Assembly (NCBI GenBank): GCA_022835595.1 | Contig: BQUP01000003.1 | Location: 1,184,629-1,248,628 of the forward strand | Length of the DNA stretch: 64,000 nt | Origin: Cystobasidium ongulense | Lineage: Eukaryota; Basidiomycota; Cystobasidiomycetes; Cystobasidiales; Cystobasidiaceae | Direction of reading: 5' to 3' | Notes under the pieces: model-generated | Told to the model about the DNA's origin: nothing | Seen by the model: the letters and a program-made list of their open reading frames with translations, nothing else | The model's database searches: none | Made by a program: the position numbers and the translations under genes | Part shown: in pieces, positions 14,318 through 26,227 of the stretch | Layout: the number at the start of each line of letters is the position of its first letter | How positions within the stretch are numbered: the stretch's first letter is position 1

Positions 14318-16650
14318 ATGGGCCAGACACTATCTGAACCACAGACGACAAAGCACACGAGCTATGGCGAGGACGACAGGCTGCTGTTCGCCGTGTCCGA
14401 GATGCAGGGCTGGAGACTGTGTGAGTGGCTGCAGAATGACAGAGGTGGTGCTGCTGCTGCTGCTGGACTGGCGACGATGCACAATGCACAAGAACACCCA
14501 CACGACACTCTATCTATCAAATAGAAATGCTCTGCACACCGCTGCATCACGTCGAAAGAGGCGGGCACGCGAGGCCATCGAGGCCACGGTGCACCCAGAT
14601 CAGCCGCTATCGACCTGGACAAGCAACAAGCATGCACGCCAGTCGTGTACATTCTACACGAATACTACACGCTCCATGCAAGCCCTCCATCGCCCGCCTC
14701 GCCCGCATCTGCCCGCTATCAGCAAAGCGCAGTCTTGAAAGACGCAATCGATGAAGAAAGCTGCAAGAGTGGAAGCACCGTCGAGAGAAGCTGCATCCAT
14801 TACCGCGCAGCAGCGGCAAACACGCCTGCTGTCATGACTTGTATCGTTCTCATGCACTCGCTGACTCGTCCTCTGTCGTTCTCCCCATCCCGCTTGCATC
14901 GTCACCCGCTGCCCGCCTCCCGTCATTCCACTCAATTGACACACACAATCCATCAGCAATGGAGGATGCACACGCAACCATCCTCGACCTCGACAAGACA
15001 GACGAGTCTGCAGAAGCCCAGTGTGGAAAGGGCAAAAAGGGCAAGAACAGCTTCTTTGCGGTCTACGACGGTCATGGAGGTGAGGAAGCTTATTCATTCG
15101 CTCGCCTCGATTGCGCTTGATGGTTCATCAGGCTTTTAAGCGTGTTCAGTGATCTCTGCGACTTGAACGTGCTCTTGCTGACGTCTTCTGCCCTTGGTCT
15201 TGCTCCAGGCTCAACCGTCGCTCGATACTCTGGCGACACCGTCCACCGACGATTCCGAGATCTAGATCAATACAAGGAGCGTGATTATGAAGCTGGCATG
15301 AGACGAGCTTTCCTCAAGACTGATGAAGACCTCCGAAGTGGTAAGTGGCCATGCTACGCTTTACCCAATTACAGAATGGGATACCTGCTGACTCCCGCAT
15401 CCCCGTCTTGCCGCCTGTTCCACTATTCAGACCCAGACTATGCACATGACACGTCAGGATGCACAGCTGTAGCAGCGCTCATAACCGAAGATAACGACAT
15501 CATCGTCGCAAATGCCGGTGACTCGCGTATTGTGCTCAGCACAGCAGGAAAGGCAAAGCCTATGTCATACGATCACAAACCTGGCAACAAGGGAGAGAAC
15601 TCGAGAATTGTCGCTGCTGGCGGATTCGTAGAGTTTGGCCGTGTGAATGGTGGGTCTCATTACCTCCTGGCCTGGGAGCTAGTGCAAAGCTGACCATATT
15701 TTCCTGCAGGCAATCTCGCTTTGTCCCGCGCACTCGGAGACTTTGAATTCAAGCAAAATAGAAGTCTTCCAGCTGAACAACAAATAGTCACAGCGGACCC
15801 AGACATCATCGAACATAAAGCGACACCAGATGACGAGTTCCTCTTGGTAGCATGCGATGGTATCTGGGATGTTCTCAAAAATCAAGAAGCGATTGACTTC
15901 GTACGGAGGTGCATTGCCATGAGAAAAGAATTGCCGGAAATTTGCGAATTGATGATGGATAAGTGCCTAGCACCAGACTCGGACTGGGGCGGTGTTGGCT
16001 GCGATAACATGACTGTGCTTATCGTCGGTCTCTTGAACGGACGGACGAAGGAGGAATGGTATGATTGGATTGCGGATAGAGTCGACAAGGGTGTCGGGTA
16101 TCAGACGTAAGCTTCTGTTATTATCTGTATTTGATGGTACATTGGACTCATGCACAAGCTGACCCTACTCCCGTTATACCCGTTCAGACCGCAAGACCTC
16201 CCTGACCCATATGCAAACCGACAACCTACTCGACCAGGAGGTCTGCTTGGAGGAGGTGCTGGAGGGATGTCAAACCCCGCACAGATGATCAGCAACGCTA
16301 TCAGCAACGGAACTCTTCGGTTCGACGGAGCAGGCGACGAAGAAATGGACTCCGACTCTGATAATGACCAGTATCATAAATCACCTGGTCAGATCAGCGA
16401 TGACGAAGCAGCTGCAAACGAAACAGCCTCTGCCTCTTCCAGCGATAAGGCCAGCTCACAGACACCCGCGGCTGCCCTCGCTTCTTCTGCTACGCCCTCC
16501 AAATTGGCTCCCGGACCCGACTCACCCTTCTCCCAAGATGGACCTTCCTCTCAAGGTTCGCTTCTTTCCCCTCCTTCAGCCGTTATGGGCGTTCAATCGA
16601 CTTCACCCGCTGCAAAGAGCGAGTCTCTTCCTCAACAGAGTGAGCGTTGA
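14318..16650 (+). CDS. PTC2: PP2C-type Ser/Thr phosphatase, Ptc2/Ptc3 class
   Basis: Six exons: 14318-14420, 14957-15079, 15209-15340, 15431-15649, 15710-16106 and 16188-16650; 478 residues. It begins [10 protein letters not shown], the usual Ptc2/3 start with a possible N-myristoylation glycine. Metal-binding motifs are [56 protein letters not shown] and [10 protein letters not shown]. The C-terminal 150 residues are a Ser/Pro-rich tail after the catalytic core, as in Ptc2/3. In yeast these enzymes dampen HOG MAPK, Ire1 and checkpoint signalling, which is notable because a YPD1-type HOG component is also in this window. The first intron is 536 nt, far longer than the rest, and it splits RLS-MED. 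Confidence 0.95.
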
Positions 16651-17176
16651 GACGAACGCTCAATGTCTTGACCATTTGTGCACGACCTTGGCTGACATGC
16701 TTACGACTTCCCAGAATAAATCAGTCGTACAATCCGAGAGCATAATTAGTATCGCTTCTATCAGTCATCGAATACCTGTCTCTCAACCTGGTTGGCTCTC
16801 TTCTGCCATTCTCCATCTCCATTGTTTCAACCACGCCTCGCATAATTTACAGGCATTGCTAGGCCGCCAACATAGAGAGACATCTCTGCTTGTCTGCGCC
16901 CAATATCATGAAGGTGCTTACAATTTGTGCAAACTAAGGCATGTCAACGCTTTCCATCAATTACACCTGGCTATCTGCTTTCTTTCTCGTCTACATCTGT
17001 ATATAATCTAGATACCCTCTCGCCTTTTACTTCCAGAAAGGCTGTGTACACTTTCCTCTTGTGTCCAGTTCTCTCAACTCGACCGTTCACTGGATATGAA
17101 ATGGCATTCCCTCAGCTTTCTACATCTTCTTGCCCTACGTTCCGGAGCTCGGCGTTGCATCTCGGTATTGAAAGCT
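16651..17176. other. Spacer between convergent PP2C and SnoaL-like genes
   Basis: About 525 bp between two 3' ends. It is T- and C-rich and should hold both transcript ends. I see no gene. Confidence 0.5.
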
Positions 17177-17872
17177 CTATTGCATTACTGCATTTATCAG
17201 GGCTGAATCAAGGTATGCTCGGACAGTCACAATTCTCTCCTTCTCTTCGTCCCATTCGAATATCCAGGCGTAGCGATTGTCGAAGCTATCTTCCGCAAAA
17301 CATGCTTTAGCTTGCGCTCGCAATCTATCGTAAGAACGGGAGCGACTAACCGGACTCCGTTTTTGGCCATTGGTGCATTGCCCTCTGCTGTGCCTTACAA
17401 ATGGTCTCTTATTAGTGAATTACCAACTGAAGGACAGTAGTAGCGTTTATCTTACTTGTTTGTAATTCTACAACAGCTCTGTTGCCCATGACGATAGGCT
17501 CCTGGGCCAGTTTTAGCTGAAGCTTGTCCTGGTAATTTAGGAAGGCAAGTATCAATGGCCGAGGTAACCAGCGGTGCTATGTTCAACGATCCTTGCCTGC
17601 AGTTTCTGGCCGAGTGGAGCCAGAGTCGCTGACCGGAAATCCTGCGCACTCTCATAGTATCCAGCAAGGGGATGGCTCTTGCTCTCGGGGTCAGGATTAG
17701 TAACGGTCTATTAAATTCAAGCAGCGTTCAGCTTCTGTCTGACGGAAGTTGCCTTTGATAGACTTGCCCATTTCACATCATCGGCAATGTATGCGAATGT
17801 CTCGTCCGGCTTGCCGCTTCCTAGGCCAGCGAAGATCTTCTTGACCAGTTCGGTTGTGAGTTGCTGAGGCAT
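17177..17872 (-). CDS. SnoaL-like (NTF2-fold) small protein
   Basis: Five short exons rebuilt by hand: 17872-17768, 17707-17588, 17528-17456, 17393-17351 and 17285-17177; 149 residues. The first intron uses a GC donor (gcaagt) with an AG acceptor; the other introns are GT-AG of 59-65 nt. The product has the SnoaL/ketosteroid-isomerase-related layout: a starting helix (TELVKKIFAGLGSG), FAYIADDVKWTVTNP, HPLAGYYESAQDFRSAT, a strand IVMGNRAVVEL, then FDNRYAWIFEWDEEKERI and VRAYLDSALIN. Such proteins are small enzymes or binding proteins often found beside redox or secondary-metabolism genes. No catalytic residue can be assigned safely. It follows the MFS transporter on the same strand with a 370-bp gap. 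Confidence 0.8.
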
Positions 17873-18239
17873 AATTTTGACTTGTAGATTATCAGATAAG
17901 ATGTACTGTATCGATTTCCTTAGTTCGAGAAGGTGTTTTGTCGCTACGGTCGACTATCGGCAATGAGTTGAAGCGGAGGTGAAAGTGGCGCCCAACTCGG
18001 CAACTGTGCAAAATACTGGAAACGAGCGGAAAAACACGCTTTACACCCGCAGACCATATGAGAATGATAAACGGATTTGATTCGTTTGGGATCTGCTGCA
18101 ACTCGTTCTCGAAACCAATAGGGCCCACAAGGATAGTATAAACCAGTGTTTCTTGCATTTACAGATCATTACTGGCATTGAAAGGTTGTAAACACACAAC
18201 ACCGAGTATTCACATAGACAAAAAGGGTATCCGGATCTC
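17873..18239. other. Promoter region of the SnoaL-like gene
   Basis: About 370 bp between the transporter 3' end and the SnoaL-like start. An 88-residue open frame on the minus strand here resembles nothing I know. Confidence 0.5.
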
Positions 18240-20208
18240 TTACTCGGTTCGTCGCGTCACAGAGGGTATGAAAAAGAAAACGGCTGCCATGTTCACCAAC
18301 AAGACAATGACAACAGGCTGAAGAGCAACCGGTCCGAAACGTTGAGCCAGTACTCCGGTCACTGGGACGAAGAAACAGATTTAGCCAGAAGCTAACATCA
18401 GGAGGATAACCTTGGCCTGGCTTGAACACTTACAAAATGGGAAAGATGCAGATCCGGCTTGGCCCATTGCCGTTACTAGACCGATGGCGCCTATGACCGA
18501 GTGCAAACAAGAGTAAGTATGTAACCCATCATTGAGGATTTAGGCATTCACGTACCGGTATGAAGATGGCGCGGAAGAAGCTTTGTCAAAGCTGAGATTC
18601 CAATACTGAAAAAGGTGGCCATGAAGAAGCCAATAAGGCAAATGGCAACAGCTAAAAGATTGGAAGATTAGCGCACGATAATCCTACTTATTAATAAAGT
18701 ACACGCACCGTTTCCGATGAGTTGTCTCCATGTCCAAATCGAGATCTCCAGGAGTATTGAAAGTCCGATGCAGATGTACATGACCAGTCTTTCACCAAAG
18801 CGGTTTTGGAGATGAGGTATTGTCAAACGCCCGACGGTAATCCCCGCCCAGAAACCGGTACTGGATACCTTTAAAGCTCAGCTGGTCATCCAAATAATGT
18901 TGAGTTACTGTGAAGCCGCTCACGCAACGTATCCAACATCCTGTCCTCCCTGTCGGTCTTCTAGCAGGTAGGTTACAGCCCAGCCCCCTATCGAGACTTC
19001 AGCACTGTGTGTGCGTCAGACTGATCATCAGTAACAGTCAAGAAGGAGAATGGATACTAACGCACCCAACGTAGAAGAAGAGAAAAAGCCCGACCAACCA
19101 AACAACTTTACTTTTGAGCATGGCCTTGTTCCTTTCTGCTGTGCTCATTCTTTCTGAAATGGTAGCTACATTCGGTGCACCTCGCTCTTCTGAAGGTGTA
19201 GCGAGTTCAATACTAGCAGTCTCAGACTCGAGAGGTACTGCGAAAGTCCGTCCATTCAATGCGGCATGTTCTGGGTCTCGCCAAAAGGCGAAAAAGAGCG
19301 AGATAGCGTTTGTCATGGCCAATGCTAGCGAAACGCTGAAGAAGTAGGAGAATTGAACGCCTTTGGTTACGAACGCTGTTGCGCATAAGGGAGACAGCAT
19401 CGCCCCGAATCCCTGAATGATTGTATTATCAGTCGGTGTCAGTATAATGGGTGACGGCATTGCTTACGTATGAAGCTTGCCCGTAGTTCATGATAATTGA
19501 AGCGTTCGGTAGTCCGCTCATATAGGTTACGCTTTGAGCGAGCTGGAGTGCCAACCCTACACCGATGAGAAGAGCGTAGGTGACAGGAAAGAGAGCGAAT
19601 GGAGGAGGAGCAATGATGACAGCATATCCTGCTGCTGTCATGCAGGCGGCGAGTGTAATAGTCTTGCCCATACCTATCCGGTCGATGAGGTAGTTGTTTA
19701 AAAAGCCAGCCAGGACGAAACCGAAGAAGGCGCCGACGAAGAGAGTGGATACTTCTGTGTAGGATAGCTGCGAGCAATGCCGATAAAGGTCAGTATGAGG
19801 AGGAATGCGGTTGTGGGCTGGGATTAAAGTGCACACATGGAACCATGTCTCGATGTAGGGTAGTAAAGCACCAGCGCAAGCATCTAGGAAGATCAATAAG
19901 ATATAGTCAGCTCGTGGCGTTATCAATGGTGATCATTATCCAATCCTACCATTCCAGCCTGCGCACGCAGCCTGCAAGCAGCACGCGACAATCTTCCTGA
20001 ACTGTTTGGTCTTCATTGTACGTACGACATTCTCTATCCTGTTCTTCTTCGCGAGCTTTGTGGTGGTTCCTGAGGGTAGATTGGGCATGTATTCTCTTGC
20101 CGGTGCGCTGCCATCTGAAACCACCGACAGATTTCCATTGATATTATTTTCCGCTGGAGTGTCGAGAGAGGCATGCTTTGAAGCTGGAGATTTCGGCGCT
20201 TCTGCCAT
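18240..20208 (-). CDS. Major facilitator superfamily transporter
   Basis: Nine exons: 20208-19950, 19883-19837, 19767-19468, 19412-19066, 19004-18924, 18860-18709, 18651-18556, 18490-18434 and 18361-18240; 486 residues with phase kept at every join. After a 75-residue hydrophilic N terminus come about 12 hydrophobic segments. The MFS loop 2-3 motif appears as NYLIDRIGMGKTITL. TM-rich stretches are VSTLFVGAFFGFVLAGF, ALLIGVGLALQLAQ, VVWLVGLFLFFYVGAEVSI, GFWAGITVGRLT and ICLIGFFMATFFSIGI. A cytoplasmic loop with Ser/Glu lies between TM6 and TM7. The GWAVTYLLEDR and VGYVATGFWAG region resembles the FucP-related fungal group that includes yeast Bsc6. The substrate is unknown. It is divergent from dynamitin. 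Confidence 0.88.
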
Positions 20209-20702
20209 GTCGCGTAGGGAGAATCTTCTCACAAGCTACTAAACAGGCGTATTAGTCTCAATAATGAGAGAGAAAAAGCCGCCCGAGTCTTGCAGAGATG
20301 GAAGCTGGACAGTCAGTCAGTCACGAGGAAGAAGGCGATCGGCCAGCAACAGGCCGGGATATCGATAAGCAAGTGAGGAGCGGCAGCAGCAGCGTGGGAT
20401 AGAAGCGTAGAAGTGGGTGGGGCGGGTGATGTGATGTGGTCAGTCTGGCTGTGTGCTGCAACTGGGCGCTGGAAGGCAGAGAATCGAAGCTGCAGGTCGC
20501 TGGGTGGAAGGTCGTCAGAGTGGAATGGGCCGAAGCAGTGTAAAGAGTGAGCCGGCATGGAGTAGCATACGTATAGTCACGTAGATCCAGCTGCTACCAC
20601 CTGCAACGTCAGCGATATCGACGTCGACGGCCTTGACGCTCTCCTCACGTGCATATGCTGCTGTTGCTTCTCGACACACGCGACGGTGCAGGATACGGCA
20701 AC
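20209..20702. other. Divergent promoter of the transporter and dynamitin genes
   Basis: About 490 bp with GC-rich and purine-rich patches and no supported coding frame. Confidence 0.45.
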
Positions 20703-22632
20703 ATGGCTGCAAAGTATGCTGGACTGCCTGATATCGTGAGTCTGTCACCAGCTCACCGTCCTGACCTGCTGCTCCTCCTGCTGACCTGCCTTGTACGCCG
20801 GCTGGCCGTTGTCGACACCGCGCGTTTTCAGGATGCGAGCAATCCAGACGTCTACGAGACTCCAGACGTGCCATCCTCGTTCTCGTTCGGTGTGCGTGTG
20901 CTGCTCTTCAGTCTCACCTGGGGCCAATAGCCAATTGTCGATTTCAGGCGGACTGACTTGTCTGTGCCATTCGACCTCGACACTCCACTCACTAACAGCA
21001 CGACTCGGACTCGGACTCTGAGCATGGCCTGAGTGCCTCTGGAAGCAGCAGCAACCTCCTCAATGCTGCTGCTATACAGGCGAATCCCGCCAACGAGGCC
21101 ATCGACAAGGCACGCCTCAAGCCTGCAGATGCTCGAGACCTGTTCTCAAACAGAGAACTGACTGCAGCTGGTGGAAGCAGTGGAGGTAAGTGTCCACCCC
21201 ATGCCAGTTCCTTTCGATACAGTGAGTATTAAGACGCGTCGTACTCCCATACCAGGCCGTCCATCTCGCTCGCTCCTTCCAGAGTCGTCCACCTATTCAG
21301 TCAGAAACGCTACACGCCGGCACCATCTCTCGGAGACGGCAAAGAGACAACTGCGACACCAGCATATGCTCGACGACGAAGGAAATCCTCTTCTCGATGA
21401 GCCAGAAACGCCAACGGAAAAGCTCAGGAGATTACGCTATGAAGCCGAAGAATTGGAAGAACAGCTCGAAGCCGAAGAAGCGGAGAAAGCAAAGATGGAG
21501 CAAAGTGCTGCTTCGATTGGTGAAAGTGAAGAGGAAGAGGGAGACGAATACGAGCAAGTTGATGATCTACCACGCCGAGATGATGCAGACAAGACGAAAC
21601 CACCCGCCACAAGGAGGCGGCGGAAGAAGCCACAATCAGATGGCAATGGGGAGCTATCACCAGCAGTTCTGCTCAAACAACTCAAACGCTTGCGAAATGG
21701 TCTTGGCGCAATCCAAATATCAGAAAGTGACACGGCCTCTGAAACTTTTTCAAATGGGTCGTCTAGCGAGGGCAAGACGAAAGAGCTCCTCCACAAGCTC
21801 AGCAAAATTAGAGCACAGGCCATCGTCAACGAGTCAAATGCTGGCGATACCACTCCTCAACCTATTGCGTCCTCGAGCAATGCCAGTCTATCACAGCTCG
21901 ACTCGCGCTTGGACCAGCTGGAAAAATACGTAGGCACAAACGAAGCCGACATCGATGAGGTACGCTGCACTCTTTCAAATCATCACTTCATACTTGCTGA
22001 CTCGAAACATCTTGGTTCTAATGCAGTCCCGACCACTTCCACCGCCATTGCTTGCTAGTCTAGCTCGCCTCGAACACCAGCTTCATCTCCTCACACAACC
22101 AAGACATCTCGATACAATTTCGCGGCGTGTGAAAACACTAGTGACGGATCTTGAGCGCGTACATGAAGCAAGACGAAAGATAGGAGACACTCGACCTTTG
22201 AACATTGCGCTATCGAGCGGTATAACTATTTCTACGGGCCAGCCTGGTTTACTGCCGTCATCAACGGCTGCGCAAGGACAAAATTCGACTATTTCCGAGG
22301 CTCAGCTACCTCCAGACGCACTTCAGAAGATAGACGGCCTTTTCAACATTCTTCCTCGCATTGATCCATTGCTACCATTAGCACCTCACCTCCTCACACG
22401 CCTCAGATCACTGTCAGTCCTTCACGAAGCCTCTTCAACCTTCTCTAGTGATCTGAAAGACGGGCAAACTGCAATAACTGGCCTGAAGGAGTCTGAAGAA
22501 TTCCTCAAACAACTCCTAGAAGGTCTACAAGAGAGTTTGAGCGCAAATCAAGAAGTCATGAAAAGCAATCTCGAAGGATTGCAGAATAGGATAGATCAAG
22601 TGCTTCACAGAGTGGAGACATTAGACACTTAG
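20703..22632 (+). CDS. JNM1: Dynamitin, dynactin subunit 2
   Basis: Five exons: 20703-20735, 20832-20891, 20999-21185, 21256-21959 and 22027-22632; 529 residues. The first exon encodes only MAAKYAGLPDI, and the next reads DVYETPDVPSSFSFG; together they are the dynamitin N-terminal hallmark that contacts the Arp1 filament. An acidic DSDSDSEHG stretch, then long amphipathic helices (TEKLRRLRYEAEELEEQLE, then LLKQLKRLRNGLGAI, and SRLDQLEKYVG) fit its coiled-coil structure. The C-terminal part shows PPPLLASLARLEHQLHLL, RRVKTLVTDLERVHEAR and a closing helix. Dynamitin holds the shoulder of dynactin and links p150 to Arp1 in dynein transport. The N terminus is easy to miss because its exons are 33 and 60 nt long. 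Confidence 0.9.
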
Positions 22633-23175
22633 CAATGCTATCAACATTAGAACTATACCCTCGGAGAAGGGCAAGTCCATCATTACAAACTAACATTTCG
22701 TAAACAAGTATATCTGACAGGGTTACCAAAGCTTCAAGCCGAAGAGTCTTACAACAGACCGTTAGCTGATGTCGTTTCACTACTGATGATTCAAATCAGA
22801 GCATCCCCAGCAGCATGATGCTGTCACACCAAGCTATCTCGTATTGTTCTACTGTCGATGGCAGGTACATCTGGCCTGGGGGCACTGAACTCCATATACT
22901 TGCAGGTAAAGGCTCTCCCGGAACGCAAATGTTCGGTCTACAGTGTCAGTTCTCTTCTTCAAGAACGAGCCAACTTCGGACAAGCCCTCATCTGGACCTC
23001 ATGGGTCAAGAAACGAGCTAGTTTCACCGAACAGTCAGATAGCGTTTAAAACCTCACATGTGCCTTTCTGTGATCCCAACTTTCCCCACGTCTCAAACTC
23101 TGTCACTTAACTGAAGGAAATTGTTGAAGAGAAGCCATTGAAGCGGATTCAGAAGAGAAGTTTGTTAAGTGTCCA
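22633..23175. other. Spacer after dynamitin
   Basis: About 540 bp holding the dynamitin 3' end and upstream DNA of the next transcript. Two short plus-strand frames near 22815-23049 have no recognisable content. Confidence 0.45.
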
Positions 23176-23197
23176 TTCCATGTCCACGGACATGGAA
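23176..23197. promoter_or_regulatory. Inverted repeat upstream of a TATA box
   Basis: A near-perfect palindrome with 10-nt arms TTCCATGTCC and GGACATGGAA around a 2-nt centre. It lies 64 nt upstream of a clear TATA box, so it could be a dimeric factor site. The factor is unknown. Confidence 0.45.
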
Positions 23198-23260
23198 GGC
23201 AAAGGGAATGCTGACTAAAATAGAAGCCATCTGAGCCTTCCAGCCTTCCGGAAAAAAAGG

Positions 23261-23268
23261 TATAAAAG
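23261..23268 (+). promoter_or_regulatory. TATA box (TATAAAAG)
   Basis: A consensus TATA element after an A tract. Most other genes in this window lack one. It should place a start near 23290-23300 for the partly resolved gene that follows. Confidence 0.55.
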
Positions 23269-23422
23269 CCGGCTTGAGAATTGGCTTGCTTCTTGCCTCT
23301 CCTAATTTTTCAATTAATTACAGTTCAATCCTAATTGACCCGGCACTACCTACTGATACCCAGTACTCTGCAAGGCCGAACATACCAAGGCTCTCCTACA
23401 CAGAGCACTCCTATACGAGCGA

Positions 23423-25106
23423 ATGCTTCGATGCTATCAAGCTGTGTTTCGCCATGACTACGCATGGACGATTCCCTTTCGCGAAATACAGCGGTTGAAG
23501 GCAAAGAATCGACAGGTTCAATGAGGAAGAGCAGACGAGTCCTCATCGTCAGCAGGAGGTTCCCAATTCGTGCCATCAGCGCCTCCTTCCAGTACTCGAG
23601 AGGATGATAGATTGTTGGAGATGCGGGAGACATACAGGAGGAGCTTAAAACCCCTCCCTGATTGTGGTCGATGGCACGCTGATTCCGATATCGACCCTTT
23701 CTTCGGCACCATGTCTTCGTGCTCCTGGCATTTGCTACTCTCAGTACTTGATACTCCTTTCGCTTGTTCAGAAGCGCTTTCATCGAATTGTGGCTCCTCG
23801 TCTATTCGGTACCTTCAGCCCGAATACTTTTTGTGCAAGTGAACCCGCTTTAGCTTCAAAGGTCAGAAACAATCATTTCAAAAGAAGAGTTCGCATGATT
23901 GACGACACAGAAAAGCTCAAGGATCTTATGACTGGTGTCCGTCGCGGAATGCTCGCGCAGGTTGCGTGGCGTGACATTCAAAGTGCTGCCCACCTCCTAG
24001 CGGAACACGTGAGCAAAGGATCTTGTGGTGAAGGACCATACAACGACTTCCACGACTCCGAAGAAGAATCCTGGGTATCTACGACGGTGAGGCCGAGGAC
24101 ATTGCCAAGCACAAATACAGAGGTACCCCCCTTGCACCATGTGGGGGTGTGTCCCTCTGCAGTAAGCATCTAAGCGAACTCTCAACATAGCATTCTTACT
24201 GAGCGACGGGTGATGTCTGCCCTTGCGTGTCGTTTGCAGGAGAAGGAGAATTCCTTTAGAGCGAAAGCTCCCAGAGTTGCCAGGCAGTCCAGACAGTCCA
24301 GCCAGTTGCTGTCAAGAGTAAAGTTCTCCTGCTCAAGACTGTACCACAAGGGAGCTCTGTTCAATTCCCGTAACAGGGGGAACGAGCGGCAAGCCTATCT
24401 TGTCTTTTCTTCCGGTTGCACTGACGCTACACGTTCTCGCTTCCAGTGTTTGGTGCGACATTCTGACGTACAAACACACAGAGGTCCCAAGGAAGGCTCG
24501 ACGCGATGAGGAAGAAATGCATTTACCAGTCTGGTCTGGATTCTGTTCGGACCCGACTCACCTACGATTCGCCTACCAGCAATCCTTTATCGTCCTACGT
24601 CTTTCAACAACAAACCCACATCAACTACAACACCAGTCATGGCTGCTCCACCAGCTTTGCGACCTGCTCTCGAAGGCGAAGTGGGTGTTCTGCTCGCTCA
24701 CGGATGGGTCACGTCCTGTACCGGTGGTGCACAGTCATCGAGTGTACGAAACCCTTCGCTTCGATGAGTGACCACGGACATAGATAATCACACACTTGTT
24801 GGTTCAACGCATCTCTATCCGCCCCTCTCTGTCCCCACTCTTTTCCCGACTTCCTCTGCAAACATACCGAGCGATCTACTCACAGCCCTCAATTGGATGG
24901 CGTCGGCCAACGGGGAGCAATACTCCCTCGTTCAGGCGGAGATCAGCAGGATCGAATTGATAGAGGCGGGAGATAACCAGGAGATTGGCACACGTATCGT
25001 AGAGTGTTCGGTCAAAGATCACACGACATCATATAGGGTGCATACACCCGCTACACCTCAAGCCGACCAATTGAAGGGAGAGTCGGGTGGGGTGGTCTTT
25101 GCGTAG
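23423..25106 (+). CDS. Multi-exon gene of unknown function, model incomplete
   Basis: I do not recognise the product. The 3' exons are best supported: about 24447-24467, 24530-24723 and 24784-25106, joined in phase by introns of 62 and 60 nt, with text such as WILFGPDSPTIRLPAILYRP, EGEVGVLLAHGWVTSCT and LVQAEISRIELIEAGDNQEI. Upstream, coding-like pieces in changing frames are MLRCYQAVFRHDYAWTIPFR (from 23423), LVQKRFHRIVAPRLFGTF (about 23760, reminiscent of an F-box helix), DDTEKLKDLMTGVRRGML, GIYDGEAEDIAKHKYRG and KSKVLLLKTVPQG. Several short introns would connect them, but I could not fix every junction. An independent small gene starting at the ATG at 24639 (135 residues) is an alternative. 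A TATA box and palindrome lie upstream. A frame-disrupted relic is also possible. Confidence 0.4.
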
Positions 25107-26227
25107 TCAACTCTCCGGGTCAGTTGTTTCTGGACATGTGTCCCTTGTAGCAGCAGAAGTAAGGAGAGTACGAGTGGACAGTCATCATGCAGGCTGCGAC
25201 TACCCGAGTCTCCCGAGCATGCCGGTTGTGGTGCACGTGACTTGTTGGTGGCGACGACGGGACGCATGCACAAAGCGAGTTTGGCAATGGATCCCTTTGA
25301 GCAGTGCGAGTGTGTGCGATGTCTCGGGGGAAGAGGTAGCGAGCTTGAACGAGGTCTGTTCTGGTTGTCTTGCCTTGTCTCGGAGCGGTTCTACACGACT
25401 TGCGAGACTTTCAAGTGTCCGGACACAGAGCAGCAGCATCAAGTGACCTGGATACCGGACTGACACTGACGAGCGTGCGAGTGGTGGAAGCCGTCGACGT
25501 ACACCATCTTGCCTTGTCTCTCTCTCTTGCTCTTGCTCCCTCTTCCTCGCCTCGCCCGCTCACTTGTATCCGGCAAGTTGTTCACTCTTGTCCGAGGTCC
25601 AGACCCGCCGCTGTCGGCTTTTACTAGATTAGGAAAGATTCATTATCCGCAGAGGACAGTAAACAGCCGGGGGTTAATTGAATCAGAGCGGGAGGGAGAT
25701 TAGCAATTTGTAAGTGAGATTAACAATGTGATTAACATTGATTCGTTATTATCTTTATTGACCTTTGCCCGCCCGCACGAAGAAAGGCCGGAGGGCACAT
25801 CAAGGCAGGCAGCAATAGCCGGCGGGAGCACAAGGACGGCAAAGCAGCAGCAGCAGCATTATTTTTATTCATTGAGAGTGTGTGGATGGTTGATAGAGTA
25901 CCACACATACCATCTGTACACCCCCCCGAGCGACTCTCTCTCCAGTCACCTCTTCTCCCCATACGAGGGCCCTCGCCTATTTACCGTGTGGCCTTGAGCA
26001 GCAGTCGCGCAGGACAGACAGACAGACAGACAGCGGTGCAGCAGGACATCAGCCTGCAGCAGGGCAAGGAGCAGCAGGGCAGTACTCTACTCGTGCTCTA
26101 CTCTCTCCCCATCAACCCCATCCACCCGGCTTCCAGGCATCCAAAGAGACGAGGTGGGACGCATCACCGAGACGAGCATCCAACATGGCCACATGCATGC
26201 ATTCGGACGTGTGAGTGCATACCGCCC
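25107..26227. other. Long spacer with simple-sequence patches
   Basis: About 1.1 kb without a supported gene. It contains a GACA tetranucleotide run at 26013-26033, CT-rich leader-like DNA, and three spaced copies of a GATTA(A/G)CA-type word at about 25697-25745. Confidence 0.5.
26013..26033. repeat. GACA microsatellite
   Basis: About five copies of GACA in the leader region of the following gene. Confidence 0.8.

Noticed and set aside
14527-14819. Open frames on both strands inside the first PP2C intron
   Set aside because: They are short, low-complexity and show no domain; the PP2C motif RLS-MEDA requires removal of this stretch.
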